DNA of 50,869 nt from Burkholderiales bacterium (lineage in GTDB: Bacteria > Pseudomonadota > Gammaproteobacteria > Burkholderiales > Burkholderiaceae_E). Both the position numbers and the translations under genes were made by a program. Under the pieces are notes generated by a model. It made no database searches and was not told the DNA's origin. It saw nothing but the letters and a program-made list of their open reading frames with translations. The stretch's first letter is position 1. The number at the start of each line of letters is the position of its first letter. Of this stretch, positions 35,716-43,256 are shown piece after piece. Location of the stretch: positions 8,484 through 59,352 of the forward strand of contig JAFKGG010000373.1 of assembly GCA_017307915.1 (NCBI GenBank), read 5' to 3'.

Positions 35716-36777
35716 ATGAGCGGACAGATCGTCAACGATCCGCCGGTGCCTGCCACCAAGGCTGCACACCAGCATGGCGGCAGCGCGCGCGGACTGCTGC
35801 GCGGCTATGGCGCGCTGCTGATTGCGGCGCTGATCGCCGCCTGTGCGCCGCTATTGGTGCTGGATTCCTATTCGCAGCGCGTGGTCGCCACCGCATTCAT
35901 GTACCTGGCCCTGGCGCAGGCCTGGAATCTGATCGGCGGCTATGCCGGCCTGATGTCGCTGGCGATGCCGGCGTTCTTCGGCACCGGCGCAATGCTCACC
36001 GCTGCCCTGGTGGTCGGCGGCATGTCGCCGCTGCTGGCGGTGGGCTGTGGCATCTTGGCCGCGCTGCTGGTCGCGGCGCTGGTGGGCGGGCCGACCCTGC
36101 GTTTGCAGGGGCACTACTTCGTGGTCGCGACGCTGCTCATCACGGAAGCCCTGCGCAACGCGGTGCTGAACATCAATGCCTTCGGCTTTTCGGGCAGCAC
36201 CACCCTCAATCTGTTCAATGCGACCGCGCTGGGCCAGCTCGATGCGCCGCAGTTCAACCTGTTCTTCTATTTCGTGATGCTGGCGCTGGCGCTGGGCGCG
36301 ATGATCATCGTGGCGGCGTTCGAGCGCTCGCGCACCGGCTACGCGCTCAGATCGATCCGCGACAACGAACGCGCCGCGCGGGCACTGGGCGTTGCCGTGG
36401 CGCGGCAGAAGATGCTGGTGTTCCTGGTCAGCGCCGGCATGACGGCCCTGGTCGGCGCGGCCTGGGCGTTCTGGCTCGGCGCCGTCGATACGAACGAGGC
36501 TTTCGGCTTTCGCCTGTCCTTCGACGTGATCGTGATGGTGTTCCTCGGCGGGCGTGGTTCGCTGTGGGGGCCGGTGGCCGGCGTCGCGGTGCTGACGGCG
36601 GTTCACGAAACGATCGGCGTGAGCTTTCCCGAACTGCACATGGTGATATCGGGTGTGCTGGTTGCGCTGATCGTGCTGTTCCAGCCCGACGGCATCGCCA
36701 GCGCGATGCGTGACGGCCTGCGCGCCTTCGCTCCGGCCAGATTGCGCGCCAACCTGCTTCGCTATCGGGTGAAATGA
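35716..36777 (+). CDS. livM: Branched-chain-type ABC transporter permease LivM (operon 2)
   Basis: 353 aa permease, the partner of LivH. Typical segments are LALAQAWNLIGGYAGLMSLAMPAFFGTGAM, the docking loop RSRTGYALRSIRDNERAARALGVAV, and GGRGSLWGPVAGVAVL. AAGGAG lies nine bases before the ATG at 35716; the TTG three bases earlier is less likely. The end overlaps livG as ATGA. Confidence 0.93.
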   Translation: MSGQIVNDPPVPATKAAHQHGGSARGLLRGYGALLIAALIAACAPLLVLDSYSQRVVATAFMYLALAQAWNLIGGYAGLMSLAMPAFFGTGAMLTAALVVGGMSPLLAVGCGILAALLVAALVGGPTLRLQGHYFVVATLLITEALRNAVLNINAFGFSGSTTLNLFNATALGQLDAPQFNLFFYFVMLALALGAMIIVAAFERSRTGYALRSIRDNERAARALGVAVARQKMLVFLVSAGMTALVGAAWAFWLGAVDTNEAFGFRLSFDVIVMVFLGGRGSLWGPVAGVAVLTAVHETIGVSFPELHMVISGVLVALIVLFQPDGIASAMRDGLRAFAPARLRANLLRYRVK

Positions 36778-37586
36778 AGATGGCGTTGCTCGAAGTACGC
36801 GGCTTGAGTAAGCGCTTCGGCGGCCTGCGCGCCGTCGACGGTGTCGATCTGCACGTCGAACGCGGCGAGGTGGTCGGCTTGATCGGCCCGAATGGCGCGG
36901 GCAAGAGCACGCTGGTCGAGTTGTTGACCGGCGGCCAGCAGGCAAGCTCGGGCTCCATCCGGTTCGACGGGCGCGACATCACCCGATTGTCGAATCATGA
37001 GCGTTGCCGGCTGGGCCTGGCGCGCACCTTCCAGGTGCCTCAGCCGTTCGCGGGCGGCACGGTGCTCGAGAACGTGATGGTCGGTGCGCTGTTCGGCAGC
37101 CAGACGCGCACGCTGTCGATCGAGCAGGCGCGCGACCTGGCCGCGCGCACGCTGCAATCGACCGGGCTGGGCGAGCTGTGCGATCGCGCGCCGACCTCGT
37201 TGACCACCGCGGGCCTGAAGCGCCTGGAACTGGCGCGCTGTCTGGCAACGGGCGCGCAGATGGTGTTTCTCGATGAACCGCTGGGCGGCCTGAACCCCAC
37301 CGAAGTGAATGAAGCCATCGAGCTGATCAGGCAGGTGGGCAAGTCGGGCACCACCATCCTGTTCATCGAACACATCGTGCCCGCGGTGCTGTCGCTGTGC
37401 CAGCGAGTCGTGGTGCTGGCCAACGGACGCAAGCTCGCCGAGGGCAGCGGCGAGGAGGTCACGCAGAACCCGCTGGTGCGCAAGGCGTATCTCGGCGACG
37501 TATCGAGCGCTGCCGATCGCTATAGCCGCAAGGGATCGCGCGGCGCAGGCAATCAGCAACCCGTCGCGGAGCGCAGCAATGACTGA
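36774..37586 (+). CDS. livG: Branched-chain-type ABC transporter ATP-binding protein LivG (operon 2)
   Basis: 270 aa ATPase. Walker A GPNGAGKST, GLARTFQVPQPF, a divergent signature TTAGLKRLELARCLA in place of LSGGQ, Walker B MVFLDEPLGGLNP and switch His in FIEHI. The signature change (TTAGLKR) is at the edge of what LivG proteins show. It overlaps livM by four bases and livF by eight, so it is translationally coupled on both sides. Confidence 0.92.
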   Translation: MKMALLEVRGLSKRFGGLRAVDGVDLHVERGEVVGLIGPNGAGKSTLVELLTGGQQASSGSIRFDGRDITRLSNHERCRLGLARTFQVPQPFAGGTVLENVMVGALFGSQTRTLSIEQARDLAARTLQSTGLGELCDRAPTSLTTAGLKRLELARCLATGAQMVFLDEPLGGLNPTEVNEAIELIRQVGKSGTTILFIEHIVPAVLSLCQRVVVLANGRKLAEGSGEEVTQNPLVRKAYLGDVSSAADRYSRKGSRGAGNQQPVAERSND

Positions 37587-38298
37587 GCTGCTGCAGATCG
37601 AGAACCTCGATGCCGGCTACGGCAGCATCCAGGTATTGCGCGACGTCAGCTTGTCGGTGCGAGCGGGCGAGATTCTCGCGGTGGTCGGCGCCAATGGCGC
37701 CGGCAAAAGTACCTTGCTGCGCACCATTTCCGGTCTGATCGCTCCCACGCGCGGGCAGATCCGCTTCGCCGGCCGCGATATCGCTGGCCGTTCCAGCGCC
37801 GAGATCGTCGGATTGGGCCTGACGCAGGCGCCGGAAGGACGCCGCTGCTTCAGCGGCCTGTCGGTGGAGGCGAATCTGCGCCTGGGTGCGCTGCGCCGAC
37901 CCGACAAGAGCAGCGCCGTGATCGATGCCGGCCTCGAACAGGTCTACGGATATTTCCCGCGCTTGCGCGAGCGGCGCAATCAGCTCGCCGGCACCTTGTC
38001 CGGCGGCGAGCAGCAGATGTGCGCGATCGGCCGTGCGCTGATGGCGCAGCCCAAGCTGCTGATCATCGACGAACTATCGCTGGGGCTCGCGCCGATCATC
38101 GTCGCGGAGCTGCTTCACATTCTCGAAGCCATCCACGAATCGGGCTGCACGATCGTGCTGGTGGAGCAGGACATCTCGGTGGCGCTCAACTTCTCCGATC
38201 GCGCCGTGGTGATGCAGTCAGGCCGCGTCGTGCTGACCGGGGACGCCATGTCCCTGCGCTCGGACGACGACATTGTCAGAACCTACCTCGGAGGCTAA
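37579..38298 (+). CDS. livF: Branched-chain-type ABC transporter ATP-binding protein LivF (operon 2)
   Basis: 239 aa ATPase. Walker A GANGAGKSTLLR, TQAPEGRRCFSGLSVEANL, signature LSGGEQQM, Walker B LLIIDELSLGLAP (Glu-Leu instead of Glu-Pro) and VEQDI. Standard LivF length, without the basic tail seen in operon 1 LivF. It ends three bp before the substrate-binding protein gene. Confidence 0.93.
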   Translation: MTELLQIENLDAGYGSIQVLRDVSLSVRAGEILAVVGANGAGKSTLLRTISGLIAPTRGQIRFAGRDIAGRSSAEIVGLGLTQAPEGRRCFSGLSVEANLRLGALRRPDKSSAVIDAGLEQVYGYFPRLRERRNQLAGTLSGGEQQMCAIGRALMAQPKLLIIDELSLGLAPIIVAELLHILEAIHESGCTIVLVEQDISVALNFSDRAVVMQSGRVVLTGDAMSLRSDDDIVRTYLGG

Positions 38299-38301
38299 TC
38301 G

Positions 38302-39546
38302 ATGAAATCTCTCAAGAACGAGCGGCGCGATGCAGTCAAGATGCTGGGCGCGGGCGTGGTGGCGGCCTCCGGCGTACTGCCGGCCCGCAGGGCGGTTGCC
38401 CAGGCACCGGTGCTCACGGTTGCCTCGATCCTGCCTTTGAGCGGCGGCTTCGCGCAGTACGGACAGGAACTTGCGCGTGGCGTCGATCTGGCGGTGGAGG
38501 CGATCAACAAGAAGGGCGTGAAGGTCGGCAACACCGTCTACCAGCTCAAGCTCAACACTTACGACGACAAGACCGACGCCACCACCACCGCGCGCCTGAC
38601 CGAGCGCGCGATGACCGCCGACAACGCCGACATCGCGATCGCCGGCTGCGGCAGCGTGATGGCCAAGTCGGTGATTCCGGTGGCGCAGCGCCTGCGCATG
38701 CCGGTGCTCGCGCAATGGGCACAGGTCGACGGCGTATTCGCCGGCCAGAAGGGCAATCCGTATTTCTTCGGCACCATGCCGCCGTTCAGCAAGATGTACG
38801 ACAACATCTGGCCGCAGGTGGCGAAGTTCAATTCACCGAAGGTGCAGACCGTGGTAATGGTCACGCCCAACGACGAGCTGGGCGTGTTCATGGCGCGCGA
38901 TCTGCCGGCCAAGCTCGCGCAGGCCGGCCTGAAGCATCTGCACACCGAGATGTTTCCGCCGACCAGCCAGGATTTCAGCGCAACGCTGGAACGGTGTTCG
39001 CGCCACAATCCCGACATCTTCCTGATCAATTGCTATACGCCGCAGATCATCGCGGTATTCAAGCAGATGCAGGCGGTGAAGTTCTTTCCGCCCACGGTCA
39101 TCGTCGAGGCGCCGAGCCGGCTGTTCGAGTCGATCGGCCCGGGCATCAACGGCGCGTTCGTGCCCAGCTTCTGGGCGCCGCATCTGGTCGGCACCCGCGA
39201 CGAATACGTCGGCACCAGCACCGACTTCGCGGCCGCCTACCAGGCCAAGTTCAAGGAGGCGCCGCCGGATTTCGTCGCCGCCTGCGGCGCTGCGAATCTC
39301 GTCGTCTATGCGCAGGCCATCGCGCGCACCGGCAACGTCAAGGACAAGAACGCGCTGCTCAATACGCTGCGCAAGTTCGACGGCGAAACCTTCTTCTCGG
39401 CCACGCGCTACGGCGACGATGGCCTGAATCTGAAGGCACCGATCTTCGGCGCGCAATTCCAGGACGGCAAGGTCAAGCTGGTCTATCCGGAAAACGTGCG
39501 CGAGCAGCCGCCCGTGCACCCCTATCCCGGTTGGAAGAAAGCTTAG
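38302..39546 (+). CDS. Periplasmic substrate-binding protein of Liv-type ABC transporter (operon 2)
   Basis: 414 aa. The signal region NERRDAVKMLGAGVVAASGVLPARRAVAQA has a twin-arginine-like RRDAVK before a mild hydrophobic stretch, so Tat export is possible. The mature domain is a type 1 periplasmic fold: VASILPLSGGFAQYGQELARGVDLAVEAIN, then the TTARLTERAMTADNADIAIAGCGS hinge side and a PTSQDFSATLERC motif. GGAGG precedes the ATG. The ligand is unknown; position before the oxygenase genes points to an aromatic or heteroaromatic acid. Confidence 0.92.
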   Translation: MKSLKNERRDAVKMLGAGVVAASGVLPARRAVAQAPVLTVASILPLSGGFAQYGQELARGVDLAVEAINKKGVKVGNTVYQLKLNTYDDKTDATTTARLTERAMTADNADIAIAGCGSVMAKSVIPVAQRLRMPVLAQWAQVDGVFAGQKGNPYFFGTMPPFSKMYDNIWPQVAKFNSPKVQTVVMVTPNDELGVFMARDLPAKLAQAGLKHLHTEMFPPTSQDFSATLERCSRHNPDIFLINCYTPQIIAVFKQMQAVKFFPPTVIVEAPSRLFESIGPGINGAFVPSFWAPHLVGTRDEYVGTSTDFAAAYQAKFKEAPPDFVAACGAANLVVYAQAIARTGNVKDKNALLNTLRKFDGETFFSATRYGDDGLNLKAPIFGAQFQDGKVKLVYPENVREQPPVHPYPGWKKA

Positions 39547-39553
39547 GTCAGTC

Positions 39554-39589
39554 GGCTCGCGCGTATCGCATCGGCGGTACGCATGAGCC
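39554..39589. other. Hairpin between binding-protein gene and Rieske oxygenase gene
   Basis: GGCTC-gc-GCGTA pairs with TACGC-at-GAGCC around a 12-base loop: ten pairs with a 2x2 internal loop. No T-run. It could separate expression of the importer genes from the catabolic genes, as the hairpins after the first binding-protein gene may do. Confidence 0.45.
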
Positions 39590-39614
39590 CGAACTATGAG
39601 GTTTGAAGAAAGAA

Positions 39615-40760
39615 ATGTCGAACATGAGCGAAGCATCGAGCGGATTTGAGCCGCTGCGCAAGACGCTGAGCGAGGCGGCGCATGCGCCGGGTCTGGTCTA
39701 CGGCTCGGAAGACGCATTGCGTCGCGAGATCGACGAGTACTTCATGAAGGACTGGCTGTACGTCGGTCGTGAAGAGGAACTCGCCAAGCCCGGCGACTAC
39801 CTGACCATGCGAATCGTCGGTGAGCCCGTGCTGATCTCGCGCGACACCGATGGCACGCTGAATGCCTGCGTGAACATGTGCGCGCATCGCGGCGTCGAAG
39901 TCGCCTACGGGGAAGGCAATACGCGTGCCTTCAAATGCCCCTACCACGGCTGGACCTACGATCTGAAAGGGCGGCTGAAGGGCGCGGCCCACATGGACAG
40001 CAGCGAGGGCTTCGACCCCGCCAGCTGCCGCCTGCCGCCGCTGCGGCTCGACACCTGGCGCGGCAACATCTTCATCTGCTTTTCGCAGGACACGCGGCCG
40101 CTGCTCGAATACCTGAGTGAATACGAGAAAGACTTCGCGTTTCTGCAAATGGAGAATTGCAGGCTCGGCAACAAGATCGAGCTCGAGCTGAACTGCAATT
40201 GGAAGCTGGTGCACGAGAACCTGATGGATTTCTATCATGTGAACGTGCTGCACGCGAAGTCGTTTGGTGCCCGCTTTTCCTGGAACAACGACGGCGTGGT
40301 TCTGAAAGACAATGGCAGCCTGTCGATCTGGTACAAGGCGGGCCCGCCGACGCCGGGCGGCGAGCCTTTGCTCGGCAAGATGCCGTGGCTGGAAGACCGC
40401 GACTACAGCTTCGCCTGCAAGGGCTTCATGCCGCCGAACTTCACGCTCTTCGGCCGCATCGATTGCGTGCGCCCGATGGTCGTATGGCCGACCGGGGTCG
40501 ACAAGTGCCGCGCCCTGATCTATCACCTGTTTCCGAAAGAGGTGTTCGAGCGCCCGGACATCGAGGAAAAGCTGAAGATCTATCGCGACTATCAGCTGCT
40601 GGTGCTCGGCGAAGACCGGATCATGATCGAGTCACTGCAAAAGGCCATGGTGTCGCGCAACTTCGTGCCCGGGCGCATGTCGGTGCTGGAAAAACCGATC
40701 CACCATTTCCTGAACCGGCACGTCGCGCGCATCTACGGCGAGGGCCAGGCGCATGAGTGA
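39615..40760 (+). CDS. Rieske non-heme iron oxygenase, alpha subunit
   Basis: 381 aa. The Rieske cluster ligands are Cys89-x-His91 and Cys108-x2-His111 (CAH and CPYHGW). The bridging Asp205 with Fe ligands His208 and His213 lie in ENLMDFYHVNVLH, and Asp334 in GEDRIMIES likely completes the triad. It hydroxylates or dihydroxylates a ring using O2 and two electrons. No dedicated beta subunit, ferredoxin or Rieske-type reductase adjoins it; the flavodoxin and flavoprotein genes at the end of the train are the candidates for electron supply. Start: the ATG at 39615 is preferred; a second ATG lies at 39624. It overlaps the next gene by eight bases. Confidence 0.92.
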   Translation: MSNMSEASSGFEPLRKTLSEAAHAPGLVYGSEDALRREIDEYFMKDWLYVGREEELAKPGDYLTMRIVGEPVLISRDTDGTLNACVNMCAHRGVEVAYGEGNTRAFKCPYHGWTYDLKGRLKGAAHMDSSEGFDPASCRLPPLRLDTWRGNIFICFSQDTRPLLEYLSEYEKDFAFLQMENCRLGNKIELELNCNWKLVHENLMDFYHVNVLHAKSFGARFSWNNDGVVLKDNGSLSIWYKAGPPTPGGEPLLGKMPWLEDRDYSFACKGFMPPNFTLFGRIDCVRPMVVWPTGVDKCRALIYHLFPKEVFERPDIEEKLKIYRDYQLLVLGEDRIMIESLQKAMVSRNFVPGRMSVLEKPIHHFLNRHVARIYGEGQAHE

Positions 40761-41793
40761 AGACGTCGCCATGCTCGATCGAGGCGCGGCGGTGATGGCC
40801 GCCGACTACCTCGCGGTGCGCAAAGGCGAGGCCGTGTTGATCACGGCCGATGCGCAGACCGATGCCCGCGCCCTGCGCGCCGTGTTCCGTGCGTTGACGG
40901 CGCTCGAGGCAGTGCCGTCGATACTGACCATTCCGACGGTGCCGTTCCAGGGGGCACTGGCCGATCCTTACGTGCCGCGCTTCGTCGAGCCCGCGGTGCT
41001 GGCGGCCGACGTCTGGATCGACCTGTGCTTTCCGTATCTGGCCGGATCGCACGTCTACGAGGTGGCGATCAAGGCTGGCAAGACGCGTTATCTGCTGGGC
41101 GCCGATCTCGGCGCCGAAGGAATCGGCAGGCTGTTCGGCGCGATGGATCTCGACGGCCATTACGCCGTGCACGAGAAGATGGAAGAGCTGATCATCGGGT
41201 CGGTCGGCAAGCGGGCGCGCATCACCTGCCCGCGCGGCACCGACGTGCTGTTCGAGATCGACAAGCCGCCTTATCGCAAGCCGCGGCGCGCCGAGAAGCC
41301 GGGGCACTATCTGGTACCCGGTTCGGCCACGCTGTTCCCGGTGCTGGAGAGCGTGCGCGGCACGATCGCTTTTACCGCGATCTTCCATGAATACTATGCG
41401 GCGGTCGAACCGGCGCTCATCGTCAAGGTCGACGGCAAGATCCGCGAAGTGCAGGGGCCGACCACGCACCGGCTCACGCTGGATCGCGCGCTGCGCCGCG
41501 CCGGCAACGGCCAGTACGGCAACATCATTCATTTCACGCACGGCATGAGCCCCACCGCGCGCGCGACCGGCCGCTCGTTCATCGAAGACTCGCGGGTCAT
41601 GGGGGTCGACGCGGTCGGCATGGGATTGCCGTGGTGGATCCCCGGCGGCGGCGAGAATCACCCCGACGGCGTGATCTCGGATCAATCGCTGTGGATCGAC
41701 GGCGAGCAGATCGTCAAGGATGGCGTTATCGTGGCGCCGTCGATCGCGCCGATCACGCACCGTCTGGCACCGCGCGTACCGCCGCCGCTCTGA
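40753..41793 (+). CDS. NicX-like ring-cleavage dioxygenase (M29 aminopeptidase-related fold)
   Basis: 346 aa. By comparison from memory with P. putida NicX (2,5-dihydroxypyridine 5,6-dioxygenase), its Fe ligands His265, His318 and Asp320 correspond here to His260 (NIIHFTHGMSPTA) and His303/Asp305 (ENHPDGVISDQ). The flanking order is the same in both, ending in a DG-x5-DGVIV-like strand. This supports a mononuclear iron dioxygenase rather than a dizinc M29 peptidase, whose ligand set is different. Overall identity to NicX looks modest, so the substrate may be another dihydroxylated N-heterocycle. Coupled by overlap to the Rieske gene. Confidence 0.75.
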   Translation: MSEDVAMLDRGAAVMAADYLAVRKGEAVLITADAQTDARALRAVFRALTALEAVPSILTIPTVPFQGALADPYVPRFVEPAVLAADVWIDLCFPYLAGSHVYEVAIKAGKTRYLLGADLGAEGIGRLFGAMDLDGHYAVHEKMEELIIGSVGKRARITCPRGTDVLFEIDKPPYRKPRRAEKPGHYLVPGSATLFPVLESVRGTIAFTAIFHEYYAAVEPALIVKVDGKIREVQGPTTHRLTLDRALRRAGNGQYGNIIHFTHGMSPTARATGRSFIEDSRVMGVDAVGMGLPWWIPGGGENHPDGVISDQSLWIDGEQIVKDGVIVAPSIAPITHRLAPRVPPPL

Positions 41794-41845
41794 ACCGGCG
41801 CGTCGGCTGCGGCGACGTCACAGGAACATCGAAGAAGGAGAGGGT

Positions 41846-42718
41846 GTGAAGCCATCGAAGTTCGAATTCCACGAGCCGCGCAGCCTGGCCGAGGCGATCG
41901 AGACGCTGGGCCGCTACGGCGAGGATGCGCGCATCCTCGCCGGCGGGCAGAGTCTGGTGCCGCTGCTGAATTTCCGGATTCTGCAGCCGCGCGCCCTGAT
42001 CAGCATCAATCATTGCCCGGAGCTCGCCTATCTGCGCGAAGACAATGGGCAGATCCAGTGCGGCGCCGGCACCCGCCAGGTCGACGCCGAACGCTCACCG
42101 GTGGTGGGCGGCCGCGTACCCTTGCTCGCCGCTGCCCTGCCATGGGTGGGCGGCATCGCCAATCGCAACCGGGGCACCGTCTGCGGCAGCCTGGCGCATG
42201 CCGATCCGCTGGCCGAGCTGCCGGCCGTCGCGCTCGCGCTCGATGCGCAGTTCCGCATCAACGGCCTGCAGGGCGCGCGCGAGGTGCCGGCGCGGGATTT
42301 CTTCATCGGTGACCTGACCACGGCGGTCGAACCGGGCGAGATGCTCGAGTCGGTAAGGTTTCCCTGTTGCGGCACGAAAGCCGGTGCGTCCTTCGTCGAG
42401 GTCGGCAATCGCGCGCACGGCTTTGCGGTGGTCGGCGTGGCTGCGCATCTGGAATTCGACGAGCGCGATCGCTGCGGCAGCGTGCGGCTGGCGGCGATCG
42501 GCGTGGGCGGCGTGCCGATTCGGCTGGAAGCCGCCGAAGCGATCCTGCTGCGCGCCGACCGCCTGCCGCAGGCGGCGGCCGAGGCCGCTGCCGTGGCGGC
42601 GTCCGGGGTCGAGCCGATGGGTGGGATTCACGCCGATGCCGAGTACAAGAAGGAGCTGCTGGCGACCCTGGTCGAGCGCGCCGTGCTGAAGGCGGCATCG
42701 GCTGCGCGAGTGAACTGA
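41846..42718 (+). CDS. Molybdenum hydroxylase, FAD-binding (medium) subunit
   Basis: 290 aa, CoxM/xanthine-dehydrogenase medium-subunit type. FAD contacts are in ILAGGQSLVPLLNFRI and NRNRGTVCGSLAHADPLAELP, with the CO_deh_flav_C domain after about residue 180. It passes electrons from the iron-sulfur subunit to an acceptor. The start is GTG at 41846 with AAGGAGAGG upstream; the frame extends to 41720 inside the previous gene only by overlap. First of three subunit genes in the order FAD, 2Fe-2S, Mo. Confidence 0.93.
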   Translation: MKPSKFEFHEPRSLAEAIETLGRYGEDARILAGGQSLVPLLNFRILQPRALISINHCPELAYLREDNGQIQCGAGTRQVDAERSPVVGGRVPLLAAALPWVGGIANRNRGTVCGSLAHADPLAELPAVALALDAQFRINGLQGAREVPARDFFIGDLTTAVEPGEMLESVRFPCCGTKAGASFVEVGNRAHGFAVVGVAAHLEFDERDRCGSVRLAAIGVGGVPIRLEAAEAILLRADRLPQAAAEAAAVAASGVEPMGGIHADAEYKKELLATLVERAVLKAASAARVN

Positions 42719-42734
42719 GATCGAGAGGACCGCG

Positions 42735-43256
42735 ATGGATGATCAGAGGAAGTTGAGCTTGCAGGTGAATGGGAAGCGCTACGAGCGCATGGCCGAGCCG
42801 CGCATGCTGCTGGCCGATTTCCTGCGCCACAAGCTGGGTCTGAAAGGTACGCACATCGGTTGCGCGCACGGCGTGTGCGGCGCGTGCACCGTGCAGATCG
42901 ACGGGCGCGCCGCGCGCAGCTGCCTGCATTTCGCGATCGACGTGCAGGATTGCGAGATCACCACCGTCGAAGGCCTGGCCGGCGACGACGCGCTGCATCC
43001 GATCCAGCAGGCCTTCCACGAATGCCATGCGTTGCAGTGCGGGTTCTGTACACCCGGTTTCCTGATGACGATCGAGGAGTTCTTGCGCGACAACCCCGAG
43101 CCGAGCGAAGCGCAGATCCGTACCGCGCTGGCCAACAACATCTGCCGGTGCACCGGCTACGCGAACATCGTGCAGGCGGTGGCCGATGCGGCGCGGCGCC
43201 TGCGCGAGCAGCCGGCGGCTGCCGCTGATGCGGGAGGATGCCATGCAGGCCAATGA
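42735..43256 (+). CDS. Molybdenum hydroxylase, [2Fe-2S] (small) subunit
   Basis: 173 aa. The N-terminal plant-type cluster has HIGCAHGVCGACTV and a further Cys in RSCLHF; the C-terminal cluster has QCGFCTPGFL and NNICRCTGY. These are the two [2Fe-2S] centres that relay electrons from molybdenum to FAD. The last 14 bases overlap the start of the large-subunit gene. A short Ala-rich tail (about 150-173) extends past the usual end. Confidence 0.95.
   Translation: MDDQRKLSLQVNGKRYERMAEPRMLLADFLRHKLGLKGTHIGCAHGVCGACTVQIDGRAARSCLHFAIDVQDCEITTVEGLAGDDALHPIQQAFHECHALQCGFCTPGFLMTIEEFLRDNPEPSEAQIRTALANNICRCTGYANIVQAVADAARRLREQPAAAADAGGCHAGQ

Noticed and set aside
38302-38410. Firm Tat signal on the second binding protein
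   Set aside because: RRDAVK is only an approximate twin-arginine motif and the hydrophobic stretch is compatible with Sec, so it is reported as possible only.
40753-41793. Leucyl aminopeptidase of family M29
   Set aside because: The preserved ligands match the NicX iron triad, and the setting is a ring-oxidation gene train.
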